This document shows positions 31,978 through 39,445 of a DNA stretch of 39,445 bases, one piece after another. Within the stretch, counting starts at the first letter, position 1, and each line of letters starts with the position of its first letter. Source of the stretch: an uncultured Oscillospiraceae bacterium (GTDB lineage: Bacteria; Bacillota; Clostridia; Oscillospirales; Oscillospiraceae); NCBI GenBank assembly GCA_947625965.1, contig CANQQO010000011.1, forward strand, positions 1 through 39,445, read 5' to 3'. The notes under the pieces are model-generated. The model was not told the DNA's origin. It saw only the letters and a list, made by a program, of their open reading frames with translations, and did not search any database. The translations under genes were made by a program, and so were the position numbers.

Positions 31978-33245
31978 ACGCGATAAGACTTGCCCGTTAT
32001 TTTTATTCCAGGCGGTACATTCAGGAAGCGGTTTTGATCGTTCAACTGGTACTGATGTTCGTTCTTTCGATGGTTGTATTTCGTCCCGTGGACGCCTTTC
32101 TGCAATTTGCTCAGGAAATAAAAGGGGCTTATGCCGCCGTGGACGATTCGCGCACCCTGTTTTTTAATCCAAACGAAGCGGTTTATAATGCCTACACCAA
32201 CGAAATAGACCCGGAATCCGCGGCCTTTGTAGACGCCGCCGCGAAAGACGCGCTGGCCTCCGCCGGAATCGACGGTCCCATGCGGATGGCGCTTTATCCC
32301 GCGTACATCGACGCGGGAACGGGAAACAAGTCGGAGGAAGACAGCCCGGACCAGCCGGCGGTCCGGAATCTGCTGGTCTACTCGGAGGAAATGATCGAAG
32401 CGACCGGGCTTTTCAGCGGCGAGAGCGCCCCTTCCCCCGGGCAAAGCGGCGCCGTGCCCATCCTGATCAGTCCGTCCATCGCGGATTTGGTCCCCCTAGG
32501 GTCGGAAACCACCGTTACCCTTCAAGATGGCGATACGGGCATCCCCTGCGTGGTGGCCGGCGTTCTTTCAGACGAGGCTGTTCTGCCCGCCTGCCACGGT
32601 TTTGGGAGCTTCCCGTCCCTATCCTGCTTTGGAACGAAAACGAAGCTGTCCGATTATCCCGGGACGGATTTCATCGTGATGGGCTATGACCCGGCGTATT
32701 TCCCGGAGATCCAGTGGGAAAGCAGCTTCCTGGTGCCCCTGGAGGAGAACGCGGATGTGACGGCAACCATTCAAGCGCTCAATGCCAAGGTCGGCGCCTG
32801 GGGCAGCTTTGCCACCATGCGGGAGCTGGAGAAGGTGGCCTTTTCCCGCGTCTTTGTAAACAACTCCATGGCCATCCTGGAGTTCTTGCTGCTGAGTCTT
32901 CTGGCCTTTTTCGGCTACGGCGGATATCTGTTCCTCATGACCTTCCAGCGGCAGCAGGAATTTTCCGTTTTCTTTTTGCTCGGCATGACCAGAAGGAAAA
33001 TGCTGGTCCTGAACTGCGTCTTCGGGTGCGTCAATTTGTTGATCGCCCTGCTGATCGCCTATGTCAGCTATCCCTGGTTCCGGCAGCTACTGGGAAGCGG
33101 CAGCTCCGCCACCGCTACGGTGGGCGTTGTTGGGCTGTCCTACTGCTTCGGGCTGCTGCTTTTGGTACTGATCTTCAGTTTTCTTTCCGCGTTCCATCGG
33201 TTCCGCAATGTATCCACCATCTTTCTGCTTCAGGGAGGAGACTAG
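31974..33245 (+). CDS. ABC transporter permease, FtsX/MacB-like (2)
   Basis: 423 residues; ATG 31974 overlaps the previous stop (ATGA). Same topology as the first permease: N-terminal helix (about 18-37), large outer domain, three helices near the end starting about residue 304, with the coupling loop FSVFFLLGMTRRKMLVLNCV between helices 2 and 3. The outer domains of the two permeases are not obviously similar, so the transporter is a heterodimer. The sequence ends FLLQGGD, 2 nt before the ATPase start. Confidence 0.82.
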   Translation: MNAIRLARYFYSRRYIQEAVLIVQLVLMFVLSMVVFRPVDAFLQFAQEIKGAYAAVDDSRTLFFNPNEAVYNAYTNEIDPESAAFVDAAAKDALASAGIDGPMRMALYPAYIDAGTGNKSEEDSPDQPAVRNLLVYSEEMIEATGLFSGESAPSPGQSGAVPILISPSIADLVPLGSETTVTLQDGDTGIPCVVAGVLSDEAVLPACHGFGSFPSLSCFGTKTKLSDYPGTDFIVMGYDPAYFPEIQWESSFLVPLEENADVTATIQALNAKVGAWGSFATMRELEKVAFSRVFVNNSMAILEFLLLSLLAFFGYGGYLFLMTFQRQQEFSVFFLLGMTRRKMLVLNCVFGCVNLLIALLIAYVSYPWFRQLLGSGSSATATVGVVGLSYCFGLLLLVLIFSFLSAFHRFRNVSTIFLLQGGD

Positions 33246-33247
33246 AA

Positions 33248-33919
33248 ATGATCCAATTATCCGGCATCGAAAAGGTGTACAATCCCAGAAAGCCCACGGA
33301 GGTTTACGCGCTGCGGGATGTAAACCTGGAAATCAATCCCGGAGATTTTGTGGCGATCACCGGGCCTTCCGGCTCCGGGAAGTCTACGCTGCTGCATATT
33401 CTCGCGGGCCTGGATACGGCCACATCCGGGAAATACTTCTTCCGGGGCCAGGATGTCTCCGCCATGTCCGATCGGGAAAAATGCCAAATGCGGAACAAGA
33501 AAATTGCCATCATTTTGCAGAGCTTTGGCCTGATCGGTACGGAGTCCGCCCTGAATAATGTGGTTTTGCCCCACATCATCGGCGGCACATACAATAGGAA
33601 AATCGACCAAAAGGCCCGGCGGGTTTTGGCACAGGTAGGGCTGGGAAACGCCATCAAAAAACCGGTCAATCAGTTGTCCGGCGGCCAGAGGCAGCGGGTG
33701 GCCATCGCCCGGGCGCTGACGATGAATGTGGAGGTGCTTTTGGCGGACGAACCGACCGGCGCCCTGGATCAGCAAAACGCGGAGTCGCTGGTGCAGCTCT
33801 TGACGGAGCTGAATCAAAACGGATTGACGGTGGTCATCGTCACCCACAACATGGCCGTAGCCGAAAAATGCCCCATCGCTTACGCGCTAAACGACGGCCG
33901 CCTGTCCCGCGCCAGATAA
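33248..33919 (+). CDS. ABC transporter ATPase, MacB/LolD-like
   Basis: 223 residues. Walker A GPSGSGKST, Q-loop ILQSFGLIG, signature LSGGQRQRVAIARAL, Walker B VLLADEPTGALD and switch His in VIVTHN. The LolD/MacB-type GAL(D) and VYALRDVNLEI features match ATPases that power FtsX-like permeases by mechanotransmission. RBS GGGAGGAG before ATG 33248. Third and last gene of the operon; a LytTR two-component system follows 420 bp later. Confidence 0.93.
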   Translation: MIQLSGIEKVYNPRKPTEVYALRDVNLEINPGDFVAITGPSGSGKSTLLHILAGLDTATSGKYFFRGQDVSAMSDREKCQMRNKKIAIILQSFGLIGTESALNNVVLPHIIGGTYNRKIDQKARRVLAQVGLGNAIKKPVNQLSGGQRQRVAIARALTMNVEVLLADEPTGALDQQNAESLVQLLTELNQNGLTVVIVTHNMAVAEKCPIAYALNDGRLSRAR

Positions 33920-33991
33920 CGACCGGCCCAGGCGGGGGAATCAGCCGGCCGCGCTCGGATGGGTGATCTTACACAAGATCATAGAAAACCT

Positions 33992-34029
33992 AAAACACCC
34001 AGGCCAGGGACCTTCACGGTCCCTGGCCT
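33992..34029 (-). terminator. Hairpin with minus-strand T-run (copy B, inverted)
   Basis: Perfect 12-bp stem AGGCCAGGGACC / GGTCCCTGGCCT with a 5-nt loop (34001-34029); on the minus strand it runs into GTTTTA. It is an inverted near-copy of the hairpin at 30686-30718. It may also end the ABC operon on the plus strand, though no T-run follows in that direction. Confidence 0.7.
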
Positions 34030-34033
34030 TGAG

Positions 34034-34191
34034 CTATCGTATGGAGCGTATCAGAGAGAAGGAAATCGTCAAGACGACCACGACGACGCAAAGGATGCCG
34101 ACAATCAGAGCCCCTTGGGGGCGCTTTTCAGGGTTTCAGAAACTGATCTATGGTGTGGCCTCCCTTCTTCTCCCAAAGCGGAACCGGCCAT
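34034..34191 (-). pseudogene. Possible broken small membrane-protein gene
   Basis: Minus strand: from ATG 34191 one frame gives MAGSALGEEG…SETLKSAPKGL and stops; the next frame continues after CCCCCAAGGGG with ALIVGILCVVVVLTISFSLI, a clear membrane helix, ending at TAG 34034-34036, 5 nt before the hairpin with its T-run. The order frame break - helix - stop - terminator suggests a small gene with one frameshift. No ribosome-binding site is seen and the match to any family is unknown, so this is tentative. Confidence 0.25.
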
Positions 34192-34258
34192 GAAAGGGGC
34201 GGTTGTTTTTTGCACATGGATTTTTGCCCGCTGGACATCGAATTTTTAGGAAAAAAGG

Positions 34259-34287
34259 TTGATACCGATTCAAAAATATGCTATATT
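34259..34287 (+). promoter_or_regulatory. Sigma-A promoter of the two-component system
   Basis: TTGATA (34259-34264), 17-bp spacer, TATATT (34282-34287). Places transcription start near 34294 and so supports the TTG start at 34340. Confidence 0.7.
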
Positions 34288-34339
34288 GGTTGCACGCAAG
34301 ATCCGTTTTTTGCTTGTTCATGGGGAAGGAGGAAGCCCA

Positions 34340-35059
34340 TTGCATAACATCGCCATTGTGGAGGACGAGGACGCCGCCGCGGAAAAGCTGGTGGGATATG
34401 TGGCGCGGTATGCCGGTGAGGCGGGAGAGGAATTTCACATCGCCCGGTTTACGGACGGCGAGGCGTTTTTGCAGGATTACCAGACCGTCTACGCCGTGGT
34501 GTTTATGGATATCCAAATGCCCGGCATGAACGGGATGGACGCCGCCCTGGCCCTGCGAAAATTCGACAAAAATGTGTCATTGATCTTCATCACCAACCTG
34601 ATCCAGTACGCCCTCCGGGGGTACGAGGTGGATGCGGTGAGTTATCTGCTCAAGCCGGTGAGTTATTACGATTTTTCCCTGAAATTCAAGAAGGCCCTGG
34701 ACATCTACCTGATGCAGGAGGAGCGGAGCTTCACCGTGAACCTGCCGGGGGGCCTGTGCCGCATCTCCACGGACAAGCTGATGTTCGTGGAGGTCATGAA
34801 CCACCGGCTCTATTACCATCTGATCGACGACACCATCGAAATGACCGGCGCCCTGGCCAACGTGGAAAAGGAGCTGCGGGCCTTCGGCTTTCTCCGGTGC
34901 AACAGCTGCTATCTGGTCAACCCCCGGTTCATCGTCCGGGTCCAGGGCAGCACCGTGCTGGTGGGCAGCCAGGCCCTTCAGATCAGCCGGCCCAGGCGGG
35001 CCGCCTTCCTGGCGGAGCTGACGGACTGGTACGCCGGAACAGGAGGCGGGCAAAAATGA
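34340..35059 (+). CDS. LytTR-family response regulator
   Basis: 239 residues from TTG 34340, with GGAAGGAGG 7 nt upstream; frame extends further left only into the promoter. Receiver domain with acidic pocket VEDED and phospho-acceptor Asp57 in FMDIQMPG, conserved Lys in YLLKPVSYYDF; C-terminal LytTR DNA-binding domain (about 135-235) with ISTDKLMFVEVMNHRLYYHL and FLRCNSCYLVNPRFI. Such regulators act with AgrC/ComD-like kinases and bind pairs of short direct repeats. Stop overlaps the kinase start (ATGA). Targets may include the ABC operon upstream or the glucanase downstream (inference). Confidence 0.93.
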   Translation: MHNIAIVEDEDAAAEKLVGYVARYAGEAGEEFHIARFTDGEAFLQDYQTVYAVVFMDIQMPGMNGMDAALALRKFDKNVSLIFITNLIQYALRGYEVDAVSYLLKPVSYYDFSLKFKKALDIYLMQEERSFTVNLPGGLCRISTDKLMFVEVMNHRLYYHLIDDTIEMTGALANVEKELRAFGFLRCNSCYLVNPRFIVRVQGSTVLVGSQALQISRPRRAAFLAELTDWYAGTGGGQK

Positions 35060-36420
35060 ATGTGGGATTTGCCTTTCAGTCCGTTCTGCTGGAATTTTTG
35101 GGGGAGCTGTATATTTTTTACGCCCTGACCATGTACCGCCTGGCCCGGCGGCGCTCCTTTGTCCTCCGGTTCCTGGCGGGCGCCGCCGTGATGCTGGTGG
35201 TGGCCCGGTTGGCCGCCATGGTGTACCCGGCGGTGGGCAGCACGGTGCTGGGCCGGACAGGGGTGTATCTGCTGCTGTTTGCCTGCTCCGTGGGCCATGT
35301 CTGCTTCTGTCTGGAGGAGCCGGCAGAGCTGGTGGTGCTGCTGTGCGGCGTGGCCTATGCCGCCCAGAATCTGTGCTACAAACTCTATCTGATCGTCTGG
35401 TGCACCGGGGACGCCATGGGCCTCTACGACGGCTGGGGGAACTGGTTCGACCTTAATTACCATCTGATGTACTATGCCCTGCTGGCCCTGGGGGCGGCGG
35501 GGGTGTACTTTTTCTTCCTCCGCAGGCTGGGGGCGCGGATCACGGACCGGCGGATCGACTACCGGATGTTCGCCGTGACGGCCCTGGCCCTGGCAGTGAC
35601 GGTGGTACTCTGCTCGGTGGAGGACATCTACTTCGCCCGGCTGAGTACCTTCCGGGAGAACCGGTTCGACCGGTGGGAATTTCTGGTGCTGCGGCAGTCC
35701 GGGAATGTGTTCTCCGTGATCTGCTGCGGCATCGTGCTGCTGCTGGCCTCCAAAACCATTGAGAGCCGGGCCCTGGAGCAGGAGGTGGCCTACCTGCAAT
35801 ATGCCATCCGCCAGGGCCAGTGGCAGTACGAAATGTCCAAGGACACCATCGAGCTGATCAATATCAAATGCCACGATATCAAATATAAGCTGGCCGCTCT
35901 GGCCGGGGGCCCCATGGGCCCGGAGGCGTGGCAGGACCTGGAAAAGAGCATCAATATTTACGATATGAAGGTGGAGACCGGCAACAAGCTCCTGGACGTG
36001 CTGCTGACGGAGAAGAGCCTCTACTGCGAGCAGAACGGCATCCGCTTTTCCTGCCTGGTGGACGGGGAGAAGCTGTCCTTCCTGGAGGACGGGGACCGGT
36101 ACTGCCTCTTCGGCAACATCGTGGACAACGCCCTGGAGGCGGTCCGGGCGGTGGAGGAGCGGCAGAAGCGGGTGGTGAACCTGATCGTCCGGGCCCAGGG
36201 GGACATGGTGACGATCCAGGCGGACAACTACTACCAGGGAGATCTGACCTTCCGAGACGGCCTGCCCCTGACCACCAAGGCCGACGCCTCCTCCCATGGC
36301 TTCGGGATGCGCAGCATTCGGATGCTGGTCCAAAAATACGGCGGGGCCATGACGGCCTCCGCCCGGGACGGCGTGTTCCACCTGAACATCCTCCTGAGCC
36401 CCACGCCGGAGAAGCGCTGA
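35056..36420 (+). CDS. AgrC-like sensor histidine kinase (GHKL, HPK10 type)
   Basis: 454 residues; ATG 35056 with AGGAGGCGGG upstream, overlapping the regulator. Six or seven hydrophobic segments fill residues 1-235, then a short coiled-coil-like helix, phospho-acceptor His273 in INIKCHDIKYKL, N-box Asn358 in NIVDNALEAV and G-box SHGFGMRSIRMLVQKYGG. The His context and missing D/F boxes are typical of peptide-pheromone or cell-envelope sensing kinases paired with LytTR regulators. No agrB/agrD-like peptide gene is found nearby, so the signal is unknown. Confidence 0.92.
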   Translation: MNVGFAFQSVLLEFLGELYIFYALTMYRLARRRSFVLRFLAGAAVMLVVARLAAMVYPAVGSTVLGRTGVYLLLFACSVGHVCFCLEEPAELVVLLCGVAYAAQNLCYKLYLIVWCTGDAMGLYDGWGNWFDLNYHLMYYALLALGAAGVYFFFLRRLGARITDRRIDYRMFAVTALALAVTVVLCSVEDIYFARLSTFRENRFDRWEFLVLRQSGNVFSVICCGIVLLLASKTIESRALEQEVAYLQYAIRQGQWQYEMSKDTIELINIKCHDIKYKLAALAGGPMGPEAWQDLEKSINIYDMKVETGNKLLDVLLTEKSLYCEQNGIRFSCLVDGEKLSFLEDGDRYCLFGNIVDNALEAVRAVEERQKRVVNLIVRAQGDMVTIQADNYYQGDLTFRDGLPLTTKADASSHGFGMRSIRMLVQKYGGAMTASARDGVFHLNILLSPTPEKR

Positions 36421-36458
36421 CATTTTACGAAAAAAATCAGCAGATTAGGAAACGCCCC

Positions 36459-36487
36459 TTGCTCCATAGTGCCTACTTTGGTATGAT
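36459..36487 (+). promoter_or_regulatory. Sigma-A promoter of the glucanase gene
   Basis: TTGCTC (36459-36464), 17-bp spacer, TATGAT (36482-36487); the gene starts 58 nt downstream. Confidence 0.6.
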
Positions 36488-36544
36488 GCAGGCAACCTGT
36501 CCGGCCAGAGCGCCGGACCATTTTAGAGCAAGGAGTGAAAACCC

Positions 36545-38119
36545 ATGAGTAAACGCATCTACGCACTGGTCCTGGCGCTGGTCCTGGTCCTGGCCTTGAC
36601 CGCCTGCAACCAGGAGAAGCAGCCCGGCACCACCACCGGCGGCAAGGAGCCTGCGGGCACCACTGCCGGCGCCAGCGCGCCGGAGACCCCCTTCGGCGGC
36701 GACATGCTGGCAGACTTCTCCGGCGGCGCCGATCCCACCGGGAACGTGTTCGCCTCCGACGGCTGGTCCAACGGCAGCGTGTTCAACACCTTCTGGAAGG
36801 GCGACTGCCTGACCTATTCCGACGGCCAGATGCACCTGGGCATCCGGGACGCCAACGGCGAGGTGGAGCAGGGCTATTACAGCGGCGAGGCCCGCACCAA
36901 CCTGTACTACGGCTACGGCGACTATGTGGTCAGCATGAAGCCGGCCAAGGTGGAGGGTACCGCCAGCACCTTCTTCACCTGCACCGGCCCCTACGACATC
37001 AACGCCCAGGGCGAGCCCAACCCCTGGGACGAGATCGACATCGAGTTCCTGGGCAAGGACACCACCGGCGTCCAGTTCAACTATTTCGTCAACGGCCAGG
37101 GCGGCCATGAGCACTGGTACGAGCTGGGCTTCGACGCCTCCGAGGGCTTCCATGAGTACGGCTTCCGCTGGACCGAGAATTCCATCACCTGGTATGTGGA
37201 CGGCAAGCCGGTCTACACCGTGGAGGCTTCCGCCGACACCCCGCTGCCTGCCGCTCCCGGCCGGATCCTGATGAACTACTGGTGCGGCACCGCCGACGCC
37301 GAGGGCTGGATGGGCAAGTACACCCTGTCCGACGCCACCGCCGACTACCAGTACATCAAGACCTCCGCCAAGGGCGCGCCCCTGGTTCCCGAGGAAGGCC
37401 AGGGCGGGAAGGAGATCCCGACTCAGGGCTTGGACGTCAACTTTGCCGACGGCGCCCCCGCCAATGGCAGCGTGTTCGCTTCCGACGGCTGGTCCAACGG
37501 CAGCGTGTTCAACACCTTCTGGAAGGGCGACCAGGTCACCTTCACCGACGGCCAGCTCCACCTGCACATCGCCGACGCCAAGGGCGAGGTGGAGCAGGGC
37601 TACTATGCCGGCGAGGCCCGTACCGCCCTGCACTACGGCTACGGCGAGTACACCGTCAGCATGAAGCCGGCCAAGGTGGAGGGCACCGCCAGTACCTTCT
37701 TCACCTGCACCGGCAACTACGACATCGGCCTGGACGGGAACCCCAACCCCTGGGACGAGATCGATATCGAATTTTTGGGCAAGGACACCACCGGCGTTCA
37801 GTTCAACTACTTTGTGGATGGCCAGGGCGGCCATGAGCACTGGTACGAGCTGGGCTTCGATGCTTCCGAAGAATTCCACACCTATGGCTTCATCTGGACT
37901 GAGAATTCCATCACCTGGACCGTGGACGGCGAGCCGGTCTACACCGTGGAGGCTTCCGCGGATACGCCGCTGCCCTCCACCCCCGGCCGGATCCTGATGA
38001 ACTACTGGTGCGGCACTCCCGACGCCGAGGGCTGGATGGGCAAGTACACCCTGTCCGACGCGACCGCGGATTATCAGTGGGTCAAGACGACCGCCGAGGG
38101 CGTCAACCTGGGCGGCTGA
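36545..38119 (+). CDS. Lipoprotein with two tandem GH16 lichenase-type domains
   Basis: 524 residues, AAGGAG before ATG 36545. Signal peptide ending in lipobox LTAC (Cys21), a Thr/Gly-rich linker, then two GH16 domains (about 60-280 and 300-520). Each has the complete active-site motif DEIDIEFLG, with Glu163/Glu167 and Glu405/Glu409 as nucleophile and acid/base and the Asp between them. Family reaction: hydrolysis of beta-1,3-1,4-glucans (lichenase) or beta-1,3-glucans, outside the cell. The two domains share roughly four of five residues by eye and long identical DNA stretches, so the duplication is recent or kept similar by recombination. The gene lies between the LytTR system and a processive glycosyltransferase, suggesting a role in glucan turnover. 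Confidence 0.93.
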   Translation: MSKRIYALVLALVLVLALTACNQEKQPGTTTGGKEPAGTTAGASAPETPFGGDMLADFSGGADPTGNVFASDGWSNGSVFNTFWKGDCLTYSDGQMHLGIRDANGEVEQGYYSGEARTNLYYGYGDYVVSMKPAKVEGTASTFFTCTGPYDINAQGEPNPWDEIDIEFLGKDTTGVQFNYFVNGQGGHEHWYELGFDASEGFHEYGFRWTENSITWYVDGKPVYTVEASADTPLPAAPGRILMNYWCGTADAEGWMGKYTLSDATADYQYIKTSAKGAPLVPEEGQGGKEIPTQGLDVNFADGAPANGSVFASDGWSNGSVFNTFWKGDQVTFTDGQLHLHIADAKGEVEQGYYAGEARTALHYGYGEYTVSMKPAKVEGTASTFFTCTGNYDIGLDGNPNPWDEIDIEFLGKDTTGVQFNYFVDGQGGHEHWYELGFDASEEFHTYGFIWTENSITWTVDGEPVYTVEASADTPLPSTPGRILMNYWCGTPDAEGWMGKYTLSDATADYQWVKTTAEGVNLGG

Positions 38120-38138
38120 CCGGAATAAAAACAGCCAT

Positions 38139-38158
38139 AGGGGCGGCTTGCCGCCCCT
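38139..38158. terminator. Hairpin between glucanase and glycosyltransferase genes
   Basis: Perfect 9-bp stem AGGGGCGGC / GCCGCCCCT with a TT loop. No T-run on the plus strand, so probably a processing or partial stop; a T-run is present on the minus-strand side although no minus-strand gene is seen. Confidence 0.5.
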
Positions 38159-38180
38159 GTGGTAGAAAGAATGGGCTGTC

Positions 38181-39445
38181 ATGGGTTATCTGGACATTGT
38201 CGCAACCGTTTTTGCCGTCCTCTGGTGCGTTTTTTTCCTGATGCTTTTTCACTATCAGGTGTTCGCCGTCATGGGGATGTTCACCCGGAAGGTCTACCCC
38301 CCGGCGAAGAAGCTGGGGCGATTTGGCGTCATCATCTCCGCCCGGAATGAGGAGCCGGTGATCGGCGCGCTGCTGGACAGCATTCGGAAAAGCGACTATC
38401 CCCAGGAAAACCTGCGGGTCTTTGTGGCAGCCCATAACTGCACAGATCAAACCGCCGCCATCGCCCGGGCCCATGGCGCGACCGTCTACGAATACAACAA
38501 TCCCAAGGAGCGGACCCTGGGCTTTGCCTACCGTTACCTGTTCCGGCAGCTCCGACAGGACGGCCTGGATGCGGGCCTGGACGGCTTTCTGGTCATCAAC
38601 GCCGACAATGTCCTGACCGCCTCCTACATCCGCCGGATGAACGACGCTTTCCAGGCCAATGGCTGTCGGGAGGTGATCACCTCCTACCGCAATTCCGGCA
38701 ATTTTGGCAGCAACTACCTGTCCTGCCTGTATGGGATCTTTTTCCTGGCCGCCTGCCGGTACGAGGCCCGGGGCCGTACCCTCTGCGGGTGCAGCACCCG
38801 CATTTCCGGCACCGGCTATCTGTTCCCGGCGGAGCTGGTGGCGGAGGGCTGGGAGTACGTCACCCTCACCGAGGACTGGGAGTTCTCCGCCGACCAGATC
38901 GCCCATGGCCGGAAGATCCTCTACTGCGACGAGGCGGAGCTGTTCGACGAGCAGCCCACCACCATTCCCATCATGCTCCGCCAGCGGCTCCGCTGGGCCT
39001 GCGGGCATATGACGGTCTTCTTTACCCGCTTCCGGGCCCTGGTAAAGAGCCTCTTTTCTCCGGGCCATACGGCCTCCCAGCGGTTTTCCGTGTTTGACTT
39101 CACCGCGTCCATCCTTCCTCTGGGGGTGATGGGTGTGAGCCTGCTGCTGGTCCAGCTTCTCTGCATTGCGCTCAGCCCGCTGTTCGGCTATGACGCCGGG
39201 CGGGTCTGGGTGGCCTACGGCTGGCTCAGCCTGGCGTTTTTCCTCGTCTCCTATGTGCTCACCGCCGTCTTTGCGGCGCTCCTGGTGATCCTGGAGCGGC
39301 GGCGGATCGGGCCCCTTGGGCCGGGAACGCTCACCGCGGCGATCCTGCTCTGGCCCTTTTTCATGTCTCTCAACATTTATCTGGATGTGGCCGCCCTGTT
39401 TTTGCCCAATTTGGAGTGGAAGGCCATCCCCCATGTGGGCTCCCA
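38181..39445 (+). CDS. Processive GT2 glycosyltransferase (cellulose/hyaluronan synthase-like), 3' end outside window
   Basis: 421 codons visible from ATG 38181, open to the window edge. An N-terminal membrane helix (about 5-27) precedes the GT-A domain: VIISARNEEPVIGALL, the metal-binding INADN (Asp142), LTEDWE (catalytic-base Asp232) and RQRLRW (Q268-W272), the D,D,D,Q--RW signature of processive synthases. Further membrane helices follow from about residue 310. Product unknown; chain-forming beta-glucan or another polysaccharide secreted through its own channel. It follows the GH16 gene by 61 nt, so synthase and hydrolase may belong to one locus. The ribosome-binding site (AGAAAG) is weak. 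Confidence 0.9.
   Translation, partial: MGYLDIVATVFAVLWCVFFLMLFHYQVFAVMGMFTRKVYPPAKKLGRFGVIISARNEEPVIGALLDSIRKSDYPQENLRVFVAAHNCTDQTAAIARAHGATVYEYNNPKERTLGFAYRYLFRQLRQDGLDAGLDGFLVINADNVLTASYIRRMNDAFQANGCREVITSYRNSGNFGSNYLSCLYGIFFLAACRYEARGRTLCGCSTRISGTGYLFPAELVAEGWEYVTLTEDWEFSADQIAHGRKILYCDEAELFDEQPTTIPIMLRQRLRWACGHMTVFFTRFRALVKSLFSPGHTASQRFSVFDFTASILPLGVMGVSLLLVQLLCIALSPLFGYDAGRVWVAYGWLSLAFFLVSYVLTAVFAALLVILERRRIGPLGPGTLTAAILLWPFFMSLNIYLDVAALFLPNLEWKAIPHVGS

Overview
The window looks like a chromosomal segment of a GC-rich, Gram-positive, probably anaerobic member of the Clostridia (Oscillospirales-like gut bacterium). The grounds are: strong AGGAGG ribosome-binding sites, lipobox-type solute-binding and glycosidase lipoproteins, a cell-wall sorting signal of the PKTND type, CoA-acylating aldehyde chemistry, a LytTR/AgrC-type two-component system and a type I-C CRISPR system. 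The taxonomic call is inference; no rRNA or marker gene is present.

Layout. (1) 1-4.2 kb: the 3' half of a type I-C cas operon (end of cas5c, cas8c with a very clear internal start for the small subunit Cas11c, cas7), then an 18-codon stub of cas4 that runs almost directly into a 13-repeat CRISPR array. The rest of cas4, cas1, cas2 and the leader are missing. The array's far end is also broken, by a degraded IS1182-family transposase. (2) 4.3-18.9 kb: thirteen genes in two minus-strand operons around a divergent DeoR-type regulator. The distal operon encodes an ABC sugar importer, a methylthioribose-kinase-like enzyme and an MtnA-like aldose-1-phosphate isomerase. The proximal one encodes an iron alcohol dehydrogenase, an MFS transporter, a CoA-acylating aldehyde dehydrogenase, a thiolase/DUF35 pair, a CoA-disulfide-reductase-like flavoenzyme and a class II (FucA-type) aldolase. 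Together kinase, isomerase and aldolase form the 'DHAP shunt' for 5-deoxyribose or 5-methylthioribose: imported 5-modified ribose gives DHAP plus (methylthio)acetaldehyde, and the aldehyde can go to alcohol or acyl-CoA. (3) 19.4-27.4 kb: one gene for a ~2550-residue secreted, wall-anchored subtilase with three BIG2 domains and propeller-like repeats, followed by three stacked hairpins. (4) 27.5-30.7 kb: a DUF2974-type lipase and an unknown partner gene on the minus strand, then two small unknown plus-strand genes. (5) 30.7-36.4 kb: a two-permease/one-ATPase ABC exporter-type operon enclosed by two inverted copies of the same terminator hairpin, then a LytTR response regulator and an AgrC-like histidine kinase. 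(6) 36.5 kb-end: a lipoprotein with two tandem GH16 lichenase domains and the start of a processive GT2 glycosyltransferase, suggesting a beta-glucan or exopolysaccharide locus.

The most noteworthy systems are the self-contained 5-deoxypentose salvage cluster with its unusual CoA-dependent extension, and the acquisition-deficient type I-C system whose degenerate repeats nevertheless all keep a GNRA tetraloop hairpin.
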